DNA of 5,845 nucleotides, from positions 1 through 5,845 of the forward strand of contig SKHS01000075.1 of NCBI GenBank assembly GCA_007116835.1, given 5' to 3'. Positions 1-5,364 of this stretch are shown here, piece after piece. The first letter of the stretch is position 1; each line of letters opens with the position of its first letter. The notes beneath the pieces are model-generated. The model saw only the letters and a program-made list of their open reading frames with translations. It ran no database searches and was not told where the DNA came from. This DNA comes from Halomonas sp. GTDB taxonomy: Bacteria; Pseudomonadota; Gammaproteobacteria; Pseudomonadales; Halomonadaceae. The translations under genes were made by a program, and so were the position numbers.

Positions 1-118
1 ACATATCCAGAAAGTACTACAAGAGCATGATGGAAATATTTCCGCGACAGCAAGAGCATTAGGCATGCATCGACGAACTTTACAGCGTAAGTTGCAAAAG
101 CGCCCGGTGCGTCGCTAG
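1..118 (+). CDS. C-terminal end of a RegA/PrrA/ActR-type response regulator (partial)
   Basis: The reading frame is open from base 2 and ends in TAG at 116-118, giving 38 residues that begin HIQKVLQEHDGN and end with LQKRPVRR. This is a Fis-type helix-turn-helix: the segment around NISATARALGMHRRTLQRK holds both helices. The MHRRTLQRKL recognition helix followed by a KRPVRR-like tail is characteristic of the RegA/PrrA/ActR (RoxR) family of two-component response regulators. In that family the C-terminal HTH binds DNA and an N-terminal receiver domain, outside this window, is phosphorylated by a RegB/PrrB-type sensor kinase, often in response to redox state. The gene is convergent with bdhA, with a hairpin between them. 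The 5' part lies off the window, so the receiver domain cannot be verified. Other Fis-HTH regulators are possible, but the tail fits RegA best. Confidence 0.8.
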   Translation, partial: HIQKVLQEHDGNISATARALGMHRRTLQRKLQKRPVRR

Positions 119-127
119 TCTTCACGC

Positions 128-152
128 CCTTTGCGCTCAGACAGCGCAAAGG
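128..152. terminator. Perfect hairpin between the convergent regulator and bdhA genes
   Basis: CCTTTGCGCT (128-137) pairs perfectly with AGCGCAAAGG (143-152) around the 5-base loop CAGAC. It starts 10 bases after the regulator stop codon and ends 26 bases before the bdhA stop codon, where a bidirectional terminator would be expected. Neither strand has a clear run of T after the stem, so it is not a textbook Rho-independent terminator. It may instead work as a 3'-end stabilising hairpin. Confidence 0.55.
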
Positions 153-178
153 ACGAAAATCACTTAAGCAAACCTGCC

Positions 179-952
179 TTACTGAGCAGTCCACCCCAAG
201 TCAATGTTCCAGCTCGACCCAGTGACCGCTCCCGCTGCGTCAGATGCCAAGTAAGCAACTAATTGGGCGACCTCTGAAGGCTCGATTAAGCGTTTGACCG
301 CTGCATTTTTCAGCATGATTTTTTCAATCACTTCTTGCTCATCCATGCCATGAAGCTTGGCTTGATCCGCGATCTGGTTATCGACTAGCGGTGTTTTCAC
401 GTAAGCGGGGCAAATAGTATTTGCGGTAATGCCCTGCTCTCCACCTTCCAGCGCTGCGGTTTTCGTTAATCCAATCATGCCATGTTTGGCACTGATATAG
501 GCCGCTTTGCCTGGCGATGCCACCTGTGCATGAACAGAGGCAATATTAATCACTCGGCCCCAGCCTTTTTCACGCATGTGCGGCCATGCTGCCTGCGTAA
601 GCAAAAACGGCGCGGTCAGCATCAAGTCAATAATTTGCCGCCACTTCGCTTCAGGAAACGTCTCAATCGAGGCGACGTGCTGAATACCTGCGTTATTCAC
701 CAAAATATCGACACCGCCGAACCGTTTAACCGCATCGGCAATCGCCCCTCGACACGTGTCTGGATCGGTTAAATCTCCCTGATAAAACGCCGCGCCGGCA
801 GCCTCGGCGATTTCTTTACCAGCAGGGTTAAAGTCGACCGCAAGTACTTGATGCCCCATATCACAAAAATGCTGCACCACGGCGGCACCAATGCCGCTAC
901 TAGTACCTGTAACAACGACAACCCGAGGAGTGGATGCTGTTTCAGAAGCCAT
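179..952 (-). CDS. bdhA: D-3-hydroxybutyrate dehydrogenase (SDR family)
   Basis: This 257-residue cytosolic enzyme interconverts D-3-hydroxybutyrate and acetoacetate with NAD+/NADH, a step in using PHB monomers or external hydroxybutyrate. It is a classical short-chain dehydrogenase. The cofactor loop TGTSSGIG is at residues 15-22, Asp40 ends the second strand (favouring NAD over NADP), NNAG is at 86-89, and the catalytic residues are Ser139, Tyr152 and Lys156. Gln91, His141, Lys149 and Gln193 match the four substrate-carboxylate contacts known from the Pseudomonas fragi enzyme with a constant offset of three. That separates it from generic SDRs. The LMLTAPFLLT segment has Met111 where many SDRs carry the tetrad Asn. 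The ATG start is supported by AAGGAA at 959-964 with 6-base spacing. The next gene upstream on the same strand, HybE-like, ends 78 bases away, so co-transcription is possible but not shown. Its pathway partner scoAB lies about 1.8 kb away on the same strand. Confidence 0.95.
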   Translation of the reverse strand: MASETASTPRVVVVTGTSSGIGAAVVQHFCDMGHQVLAVDFNPAGKEIAEAAGAAFYQGDLTDPDTCRGAIADAVKRFGGVDILVNNAGIQHVASIETFPEAKWRQIIDLMLTAPFLLTQAAWPHMREKGWGRVINIASVHAQVASPGKAAYISAKHGMIGLTKTAALEGGEQGITANTICPAYVKTPLVDNQIADQAKLHGMDEQEVIEKIMLKNAAVKRLIEPSEVAQLVAYLASDAAGAVTGSSWNIDLGWTAQ

Positions 953-1010
953 TCAAAGTTCCTTTCAGTGGAGTAACATCTATGGATTAAACAGACGGTA
1001 GTGAGTATAG

Positions 1011-1034
1011 GTAGGCGGCTCTCTTTCTGCCTAC
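1011..1034. repeat. Inverted repeat at the 3' end of the HybE-like gene
   Basis: GTAGGC (1011-1016) and GCCTAC (1029-1034) form a 6-bp stem around a 12-base loop, overlapping the stop codon of the HybE-like gene. There is no T-run after it, so it is at best a weak terminator or an attenuating structure between this gene and bdhA. A TATACT hexamer on the minus strand just downstream could be a -10 element for bdhA, but I see no matching -35. Confidence 0.25.
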
Positions 1035-1471
1035 TCGATGCCTTGAACCGTATCAGATGCCATTATCCGCATCATCATACGCTGGGCCAGCTGCGCCGCT
1101 TCCTGCATGCTTACCAGATCACTTAGATCATCCAAGATAATACGCTTATAAAGTTTGCTGCCGTCAAGTAGCTGCTCATAGCTAAGCGAGTAACGCCCTG
1201 ACGGTAGGTCAAGCGCCATCGTATTGGCTAACGGTTCTTCATGCGAGGAGTCGCTAGGCAAAGCCACTAACCACATCGCACAGGGGGTTATCAACGCACC
1301 GACTAATAAGGTATCTCCCCCCTGCTGCTCAAGCGGCTGAAAACAGAGCGCATCGACAGCCAGCCTGGGGTTAAAGTAGCCAACTTGCTTCAATGAACGG
1401 ATATGTACGTCACGGTATTGCTTTGCCAGCTCAGTTAGGCTCGCATACTGTTGTGCAGTGAGTGTTTGCAT
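1031..1471 (-). CDS. HybE-family ([NiFe]-hydrogenase assembly chaperone-like) protein
   Basis: This 146-residue soluble protein has no signal peptide or membrane segment. The central stretch from FNPRLAVDALCF (about residue 33) through LLVGALITPCAMWLVALP (about 55-72) to the later LPSGRYSL matches the layout of the HybE/HupJ-type chaperone family (NPxLxVEAxGF, LGVLxTPWFMNLxLLP, FPSGxY), which helps assemble the large or small subunit of [NiFe] hydrogenases. The match is by eye. The usual TPWFMN motif is changed to TPCAMW, and the typical CSLFSPM block after the LPSG segment is replaced by LYKRIILDDLSDLVS, so it is a divergent member. No hydrogenase structural or Hyp gene is in the window, so the hydrogenase role should not be taken as given. 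The ATG start is supported by AAGGAG at 1477-1482, 5 bases upstream. It is divergent from grxA and upstream of bdhA on the same strand. Confidence 0.65.
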   Translation of the reverse strand: MQTLTAQQYASLTELAKQYRDVHIRSLKQVGYFNPRLAVDALCFQPLEQQGGDTLLVGALITPCAMWLVALPSDSSHEEPLANTMALDLPSGRYSLSYEQLLDGSKLYKRIILDDLSDLVSMQEAAQLAQRMMMRIMASDTVQGIE

Positions 1472-1512
1472 GCACTCTCCTTACGGGTTCACTCTGCTCC
1501 ATAATACGGGTT

Positions 1513-1538
1513 AATAGGCCATGTAGCGTGGCGCTATT
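1513..1538. promoter_or_regulatory. Imperfect inverted repeat in the HybE-like/grxA divergent region
   Basis: AATAGGCCA (1513-1521) and TGGCGCTATT (1529-1538) are reverse complements apart from one extra G, with the 7-base centre TGTAGCG. The repeat lies 42 bases upstream of the HybE-like start and 77 bases upstream of the grxA start. A protein-binding site or a hairpin in a leader transcript would both fit. The ATAG and CTAT ends recall OxyR half-sites, but the spacing of 16 does not match the OxyR pattern of 7. I found no convincing -35/-10 pair for grxA. On the minus strand TATTAT near 1500 is a possible -10 for the HybE-like gene. Confidence 0.35.
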
Positions 1539-1614
1539 GGAGAACTTCAACGTGTTACGCCACAATGGGGCGGTAATCCCTGACTATTATCACTTGGCTA
1601 TAGGAGCATTTACG

Positions 1615-1878
1615 ATGTTTGTAGTTATTTTTGGGCGCATGTCATGCCCTTTTTGTGTGCGCGCGAAACATCTCGCCGAGCATTTAGAAAGTAACGGAAA
1701 AATTGACGGTTACCGCTATGTGGACATGCCCTCTGAAGGCGTCACCAAAGATGACATCGCGAAAACAGCGGGCAAACCTATTCATACCGTCCCCCAGGTG
1801 TTTGTCGATCAGCAGCACATTGGTGGCTTTACTGAATTTGACCAGTTTGTACGCGAAAAGCAGCTGCTAGCGTCATAA
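1615..1878 (+). CDS. grxA: Glutaredoxin 1 (GrxA family)
   Basis: This 87-residue thioredoxin-fold protein is a cytosolic glutathione-dependent disulfide oxidoreductase. Family members reduce ribonucleotide reductase, PAPS reductase and OxyR. The sequence tracks E. coli Grx1 nearly end to end: VVIFGRMSCPFCVRAKHLAE at the N terminus, a dithiol active site Cys11-Pro-Phe-Cys14 (CPYC in E. coli), GVTKDD, AGKP, the cis-proline TVP at 58-60, and FVDQQHIGG ending at Gly70-Gly71. The frame stays open upstream to a GTG at 1462, but those 51 extra codons have no family counterpart and overlap the start of the divergent HybE-like gene. ATG 1615 has TAGGAG at 1601-1606 with 8-base spacing and gives the normal family length, so I chose it. 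It appears monocistronic: the next gene has its own candidate promoter, and a small hairpin lies between them. Confidence 0.95.
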   Translation: MFVVIFGRMSCPFCVRAKHLAEHLESNGKIDGYRYVDMPSEGVTKDDIAKTAGKPIHTVPQVFVDQQHIGGFTEFDQFVREKQLLAS

Positions 1879-1906
1879 TACAGACGTTAAAATCGCCGTT
1901 TATACC

Positions 1907-1926
1907 CGTTGAACGACCAACGTTTT
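1907..1926 (+). terminator. Weak candidate terminator after grxA
   Basis: CGTTG (1907-1911) pairs with CAACG (1918-1922) around a 6-base loop, directly followed by TTTT. The shape is that of a Rho-independent terminator, but the 5-bp stem is short. It also overlaps the candidate -35 of the next gene, so the call is tentative. Confidence 0.3.
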
Positions 1927-1939
1927 ACTTGCCTATACT
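1909..1939 (+). promoter_or_regulatory. Candidate sigma-70 promoter for the DUF1338-like gene
   Basis: TTGAAC (1909-1914) and TATACT (1934-1939) resemble the -35 and -10 hexamers, with a rather long 19-base spacer. Transcription would begin near 1946. That is downstream of the TTG at 1929 that could open the reading frame, which favours the ATG at 1989 as the true start. Confidence 0.4.
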
Positions 1940-1988
1940 GACACTGCACGTTTCAAATGACGTTCGATTAGGTGGCGAGGGCATTTCT

Positions 1989-2756
1989 ATGCAACGAGAG
2001 GAATTCGTTCAACAACTCTGGCTGGACTATATCCACACGCATCCGGACATCGGTGGGCTCAGACTATGGCCGATGAACACGCCTGCTGAATATTTGACCT
2101 TAGTAACATTAAACTACGGGCCTTTTACTGCCAGTGCCTTAAGCGTCAACCTTGCTCATATGGGCTATCGTTCAGTTGGCCATTACGCCATGGCCGACAA
2201 AGGCCTGTTGATTCACTTGTTCGCCCCTAACGATGGCGGCAGCTGGTTAGTGCTAGCGGAGTTGCAGCTTGGCACGCTACCTAAATCGCCCCGTGAAGCG
2301 CTAACCCAGCTTATCTTGCAAAGTCATCCTACTGACTGCAAAGGACATAACTTACTGTGCCGAGGACGCCCTTGGCCAATGCCATCATGGGCACTTTACA
2401 CACTGCTACAGCAAGAACATCCGCTCGCTGCCTGGCTAGCCGTGATGGGACCACGGTTGCACCATGCGGGATTTAATTGCTCAGCTATGAATGAGTCTCT
2501 GGAGACGCTCCATAGGCAGCTTGAAGCATGTGGCCTACCCAGCTTCGAAGGCCAACAAAACGGTGTCTTTCCAGTATCAACGCTGCTTGAGCACCGCTTT
2601 TATCCTGCCATGCCACAAAAAACGGTCTTCAGTGAAGGTGATGAACACCGGCTTTGCCTGGGTGGCCTTGCCCTGGTGCAAAAGTATATCGCTGATGACC
2701 ACGAGCGCATTGCCGAACTTTTAATCCCTTCACACACTCGCTGCGAAATGGCGTGA
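1989..2756 (+). CDS. Divergent DUF1338-family protein, probably lacking the metal site
   Basis: This 255-residue soluble protein has no signal peptide or membrane segments. It shows the layout of the short DUF1338 family, related to the 2-oxoadipate dioxygenase/decarboxylase HglS: an N-terminal LWLDYIHTHP helix, MGYRSVGHY, LLIHLFAP then LAELQLG, GRPWP at 126-130, LAAWLAVMGPRLHHAGFN ending at 163, and a C-terminal LCLGGLALVQKY at 222-233. Known members use two His and one Glu to hold a metal. Here the His of the usual NDHIAxRTF motif has no match in the corresponding LNYGPFTASA, and the Glu of the YYEFxxRY motif is replaced within LALVQKY. Only His158-His159 remains. Enzymatic activity is therefore doubtful and the function unknown. 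The frame can open at TTG 1929, but ATG 1989 has GAGG at 1977-1980 with 8-base spacing and a candidate promoter just before it. It is convergent with scoB. Confidence 0.7.
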   Translation: MQREEFVQQLWLDYIHTHPDIGGLRLWPMNTPAEYLTLVTLNYGPFTASALSVNLAHMGYRSVGHYAMADKGLLIHLFAPNDGGSWLVLAELQLGTLPKSPREALTQLILQSHPTDCKGHNLLCRGRPWPMPSWALYTLLQQEHPLAAWLAVMGPRLHHAGFNCSAMNESLETLHRQLEACGLPSFEGQQNGVFPVSTLLEHRFYPAMPQKTVFSEGDEHRLCLGGLALVQKYIADDHERIAELLIPSHTRCEMA

Positions 2757-2774
2757 GCATTACTGCCCACGCCA
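2749..2774. terminator. Strong hairpin between the convergent DUF1338-like and scoB genes
   Basis: TGGCGTG (2749-2755) pairs with CACGCCA (2768-2774). After one A-C mismatch, GCA pairs with TGC around the loop TTAC. The stem overlaps the stop codon of the DUF1338-like gene and ends 10 bases from the scoB stop. On the minus strand it is followed by TTT, so it fits best as the scoAB terminator. It may act in both directions. Confidence 0.55.
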
Positions 2775-2784
2775 GCTACCGCGG

Positions 2785-3450
2785 TTACTCAGCTTCAAAG
2801 GTCATTTCAGGGACGTGATCGGGTACGATCAGCTTGCCGGCCGTTTTTTCAACAATCTCTTCCACACTAACGCCCGGCGCACGCTCTTTTAAGATGAACG
2901 CACCGTCTTTGATCTCTAAATAAGCAAGATCAGTCAAGACGCGGTTAATGCAGCCCGCACCTGTCAGAGGCAGCGTGCACTTTTCTAATAGCTTGGACTC
3001 GCCATGTTTCGAGGCATGGGTCATGGTGCAGATAATATTTTCAGCACCCGCAACCAGATCCATTGCCCCACCCATGCCTTTAATCAACTTGCCTGGTACC
3101 ATCCACGAAGCAATATTACCTTCTTGATCCACTTCAAAGGCACCTAGCACAGTCAAATCAACGTGGCCGCCGCGAATCATGGCAAAGGACTCTGCTGAAG
3201 AGAAAATCGCCGCGCCCGGCCGAGCAGTGACCGTCTGCTTACCCGCATTGATCATATCCGGATCAACTTCTTCTTCCGTAGGGAAGCGCCCCATACCCAA
3301 CAAGCCATTTTCAGACTGCAGCATGACATCAATGCCATCAGGCACGTAGTTCGCCACCAGCGTAGGAATCCCAATACCTAAATTAACGTAAAAACCATCT
3401 TCTAGTTCACGCGCAACACGCTGCGCCATTTGCTCACGAGTTAAAGCCAT
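2785..3450 (-). CDS. scoB: 3-oxoacid (succinyl-CoA:acetoacetate) CoA-transferase, subunit B
   Basis: This is the 221-residue beta subunit of the cytosolic enzyme that moves CoA from succinyl-CoA to acetoacetate. The product, acetoacetyl-CoA, can then be split by thiolase. The family active-site motif SENGLLGMG is clear, with Glu47 as the residue expected to form the glutamyl-CoA thioester. NLGIGIPTLVANYVP at 23-37, SSAESFAMIRGGHVD, LGAFEVDQEGNIASW and GMGGAMDLVAGA follow in the usual order, and the length is typical. AGAGGT at 3458-3463 lies 7 bases before the ATG. It follows scoA after 45 bases on the same strand, so the two are surely one operon with A before B, as is usual. A related dicarboxylate substrate such as 3-oxoadipate (PcaIJ/CatIJ) cannot be fully excluded from sequence alone, but no aromatic-pathway genes are nearby. 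Confidence 0.92.
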   Translation of the reverse strand: MALTREQMAQRVARELEDGFYVNLGIGIPTLVANYVPDGIDVMLQSENGLLGMGRFPTEEEVDPDMINAGKQTVTARPGAAIFSSAESFAMIRGGHVDLTVLGAFEVDQEGNIASWMVPGKLIKGMGGAMDLVAGAENIICTMTHASKHGESKLLEKCTLPLTGAGCINRVLTDLAYLEIKDGAFILKERAPGVSVEEIVEKTAGKLIVPDHVPEMTFEAE

Positions 3451-3495
3451 GGTGTCTACCTCTTATTGAGAAAAATATCTAAACCAAAAAAGCGA

Positions 3496-4194
3496 TCAGC
3501 TGCGTACCGTACGCTTCTCGATGCGCTTCTCGAACGAGCCTTGAATGATGCGATCCACGTAAATACCGGGCGTGTGGATCTGGCTGGGCTCTAGCTCGCC
3601 TGGTTCAACAATCTCCTCAACTTCTACAACGGTAATTTTACCGGCAGTGGCTGCCATCGGGTTAAAGTTTTGTGCTGTATGACGGTACATAACGTTGCCA
3701 TAGCGATCAGCTTTCCAGCCCTTAATAATGGCAAAGTCTCCCGTAATCGCTTCTTCTAGAATGTAATGGCGACCGTTAAACTCACGCACCTCTTTTCCGT
3801 CACCAATAGGCGTGCCGTAACCTGTGGCGGTATAAAACGCAGGAATACCCGCGCCACCCGCGCGCATTTTCTCAGCCAGCGTTCCTTGAGGGGTTAACAC
3901 CACTTCAATCTCGTCATTCAGCATTTGCTGTTCAAACATCGCGTTCTCACCGACGTAAGAAGCGAGAATTTTGCGAATCTGGCGATCTTCAAGCAGCACG
4001 CCCAAGCCGAAGCCATCGACGCCACAGTTATTCGAAACAACCGTCAAATCGGTGACTGCTCTGCGCTTGATCTCGGCAATTAAGTTTTCCGGAATACCAC
4101 AGAGGCCAAAACCGCCGGCGATGACGGTCATACCACTCTCGATACCTTCCATCGCTTCCTCATAGGAAGCTACACGCTTGTCAAATCCTGCCAT
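3496..4194 (-). CDS. scoA: 3-oxoacid (succinyl-CoA:acetoacetate) CoA-transferase, subunit A
   Basis: This is the 232-residue alpha subunit of the same transferase. The CoA-transferase family 1 signature VIAGGFGLCGIP is at residues 24-35, followed by SNNCG at 54-58, SYVGEN at 79-84, LTPQGTLAEKMRAGGAGIPAFYT, and GDFAIIKGWKADRYGN in the C-terminal half. The GGFGLCGIPENLI form and the 232-residue length fit ScoA-type succinyl-CoA:3-ketoacid transferases better than the acetate-specific AtoD type. It is the first gene of the scoAB operon. GTGAGG at 4202-4207 lies 7 bases before the ATG. It shares a 147-base upstream region with a divergent LysR-type regulator gene, the classic arrangement for LysR control of the neighbouring operon. 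With BdhA it gives the route hydroxybutyrate to acetoacetate to acetoacetyl-CoA. Confidence 0.93.
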   Translation of the reverse strand: MAGFDKRVASYEEAMEGIESGMTVIAGGFGLCGIPENLIAEIKRRAVTDLTVVSNNCGVDGFGLGVLLEDRQIRKILASYVGENAMFEQQMLNDEIEVVLTPQGTLAEKMRAGGAGIPAFYTATGYGTPIGDGKEVREFNGRHYILEEAITGDFAIIKGWKADRYGNVMYRHTAQNFNPMAATAGKITVVEVEEIVEPGELEPSQIHTPGIYVDRIIQGSFEKRIEKRTVRS

Positions 4195-4341
4195 TGTTAT
4201 GCCTCACATTATTATCGGTGGTACGTTAAACACGTTGTCATGGTGCGATTGGGTCAGTTTCACCAGTGTTGTACTAGATAATATATTTGTTAAGTTTGTT
4301 TTTCTTATCAATTTATATTAAAAACTTATTAAAGAGCAATC
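4195..4341. promoter_or_regulatory. Divergent scoA/lysR control region with candidate promoters
   Basis: These 147 bases separate two divergent starts, and the half nearest lysR is very AT-rich. For scoA (minus), TTGCTC (4334-4339) and TATAAA (4312-4317) with a 16-base spacer are possible -35/-10 elements, giving a leader of about 110 bases. For lysR (plus), TTAAGT (4290-4295) and TATATT (4314-4319) are spaced by 18. Both pairs are weak matches except at the -10 of scoA. They overlap each other and the repeated motif described separately, as expected of a LysR autoregulatory region. Confidence 0.4.
4287..4332. promoter_or_regulatory. Three-copy CTTAWYAA motif, probable LysR operator
   Basis: The 8-base sequence occurs as CTTATCAA (4304-4311), as CTTATTAA (4325-4332) 21 bases further on in the same orientation, and inverted as TTGTTAAG (4287-4294). 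The first and inverted copies form a dyad, TTGTTAAG-N9-CTTATCAA, with 7 of 8 positions complementary. A short dyad plus an extra half-site two helical turns away is how LysR-type regulators usually contact their recognition and activation sites. The motif is AT-rich in AT-rich DNA, so chance matches are a real risk. Confidence 0.45.
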
Positions 4342-5235
4342 ATGACTGTCAAACAACTTCGTGCGTTTCTTGCCGTGGCCCAAACCCTGAGCTTCACTCA
4401 AGCCTGTGAACGCCTTCACCTTTCCCAGCCAGCGCTCAGCTTGGCCATCAAAGGACTTGAAGATTCACTCGGTGGTAAACTGCTGATACGTAGTACTCGT
4501 AGCGTCCGACTCACGCCTGAAGGTGAGTCTCTTCTGCCCCTGGCAAAACACCTACTTGCGCAGTGGGATAATACCGAAGAGCGGCTGCGCCAACGCTTTA
4601 CCCTGCAGCTTGGCCGTTTAAGCGTAGCAGCCATGCCCTCTTTTGCGTGCAATTTACTGCCAGGTGCGCTGGTCACGTTCCGGCGCCAACACCCCAAAAT
4701 CAATGTGACGGTTCACGACGTCATCAACGAAGACGTTATTGACATGGTACGTTCACGACAGGTAGAAATCGGCATTGCTTTTTCACCAGAAGGTGCTGGC
4801 AGCTTACTTTTCACGCCCCTTTTTGAAGATCAATTTATTGCCGTCGTCCCACCTCAATCAGCCCTGGCCCACGCCGATACGCTTACCTGGGCAACGTTAT
4901 TAAATAATGACTTTATCACTTTACAGCGGCCGTCTATGGTACGCAGGCTGCTAGAACAAGAGCTGGCCAAACAGCACATTGAACTACCGGTGGCCTTTGA
5001 GAGCCATCAGCTTTCGACCGTAGGTAGAATGGTAGCTGAAGGACTTGGCGTCAGCGCCGTTCCCTCCATGTGCATTCAGCAAATGCACCAACTCGGCGCT
5101 CGCTGTGTTCCCTTAACCGCACCCAGCATTGCCTGCAGCGTTGGCGTCTTGACCCAACAAGAGCTATCGGTGGCCGCCCAAGCACTGCGCACCGTGTTGG
5201 TAGAAAGCATCAATATGCCTGTTTTAAAAACGTAA
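4342..5235 (+). CDS. LysR-type transcriptional regulator, probable regulator of scoAB
   Basis: This 297-residue DNA-binding protein has normal LysR length. The N-terminal winged helix-turn-helix is clear: MTVKQLRAFLAVAQTLSFTQACERLHLSQPALS with the HTH at about residues 17-37, then LEDSLGGKLLIRSTRSVRLTPEG as the wing, followed by a linker helix. From about residue 90 (LSVAAMPSFACNLLPGALVTFRRQHP) to the end is a periplasmic-binding-protein-like effector domain with the usual EIGIAFSPE and VAEGLGVSAVPSM segments. The effector cannot be read from sequence. The divergent position next to scoA suggests that it controls that operon and perhaps itself, possibly sensing acetoacetate, hydroxybutyrate or a CoA ester; this is inferred from context only. 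The ribosome site is weak (AAAGAG at 4331-4336, 5 bases before the ATG), which fits low expression. The start matches the family N terminus. Confidence 0.92.
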   Translation: MTVKQLRAFLAVAQTLSFTQACERLHLSQPALSLAIKGLEDSLGGKLLIRSTRSVRLTPEGESLLPLAKHLLAQWDNTEERLRQRFTLQLGRLSVAAMPSFACNLLPGALVTFRRQHPKINVTVHDVINEDVIDMVRSRQVEIGIAFSPEGAGSLLFTPLFEDQFIAVVPPQSALAHADTLTWATLLNNDFITLQRPSMVRRLLEQELAKQHIELPVAFESHQLSTVGRMVAEGLGVSAVPSMCIQQMHQLGARCVPLTAPSIACSVGVLTQQELSVAAQALRTVLVESINMPVLKT

Positions 5236-5364
5236 CCCCACCTAACGACGTCATAGAAAACGTCAACTACCGGGCAGCATTAACGTGATTGTTTAGCATT
5301 TCACTAGCGTCAAAACACGTAAGCGATACAATATTGTTCGGCAATTTGTGTAAGGAAATCGGGT
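5236..5364. other. Intergenic region between lysR and the acyltransferase gene
   Basis: This 129-base stretch holds no gene that I can support. GACGT (5247-5251) and ACGTC (5260-5264) form a short 5-bp hairpin just after the lysR stop, without a T-run. TACAAT at 5327-5332 is a good -10 match for the acyltransferase gene, but no -35 is visible at the proper distance. Confidence 0.4.

Noticed and set aside
482..772. 96-codon open frame on the plus strand
   Set aside because: It lies wholly inside bdhA on the opposite strand, has no ribosome site or family resemblance, and is a shadow frame.
1514..1537. OxyR binding site upstream of grxA
   Set aside because: ATAG and CTAT are present but 16 bases apart, whereas the OxyR pattern needs 7-base gaps between the tetramers.
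1462..1614. N-terminal extension of grxA from GTG 1462
   Set aside because: The 51 extra residues have no glutaredoxin counterpart and overlap the HybE-like start, and ATG 1615 has a good ribosome site.
2491..2724. 77-codon open frame on the plus strand
   Set aside because: It is out of frame within the DUF1338-like gene, with a composition unlike a real protein.
3971..4165. 64-codon open frame antisense to scoA
   Set aside because: It is a Ser/Pro-rich shadow of a highly conserved gene on the other strand.
4301..4335. Phage attachment site or insertion scar in the AT-rich stretch upstream of lysR
   Set aside because: There is no integrase, tRNA end or flanking direct repeat beyond the 8-bp motif. 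A LysR control region explains the AT-richness better.
4416..4703. 95-codon open frame antisense to lysR
   Set aside because: It is an Arg/Ser-rich shadow frame inside a clear LysR gene.
5070..5288. 72-codon open frame overlapping the lysR 3' end
   Set aside because: It is out of frame with lysR, has no ribosome site and no recognisable features.
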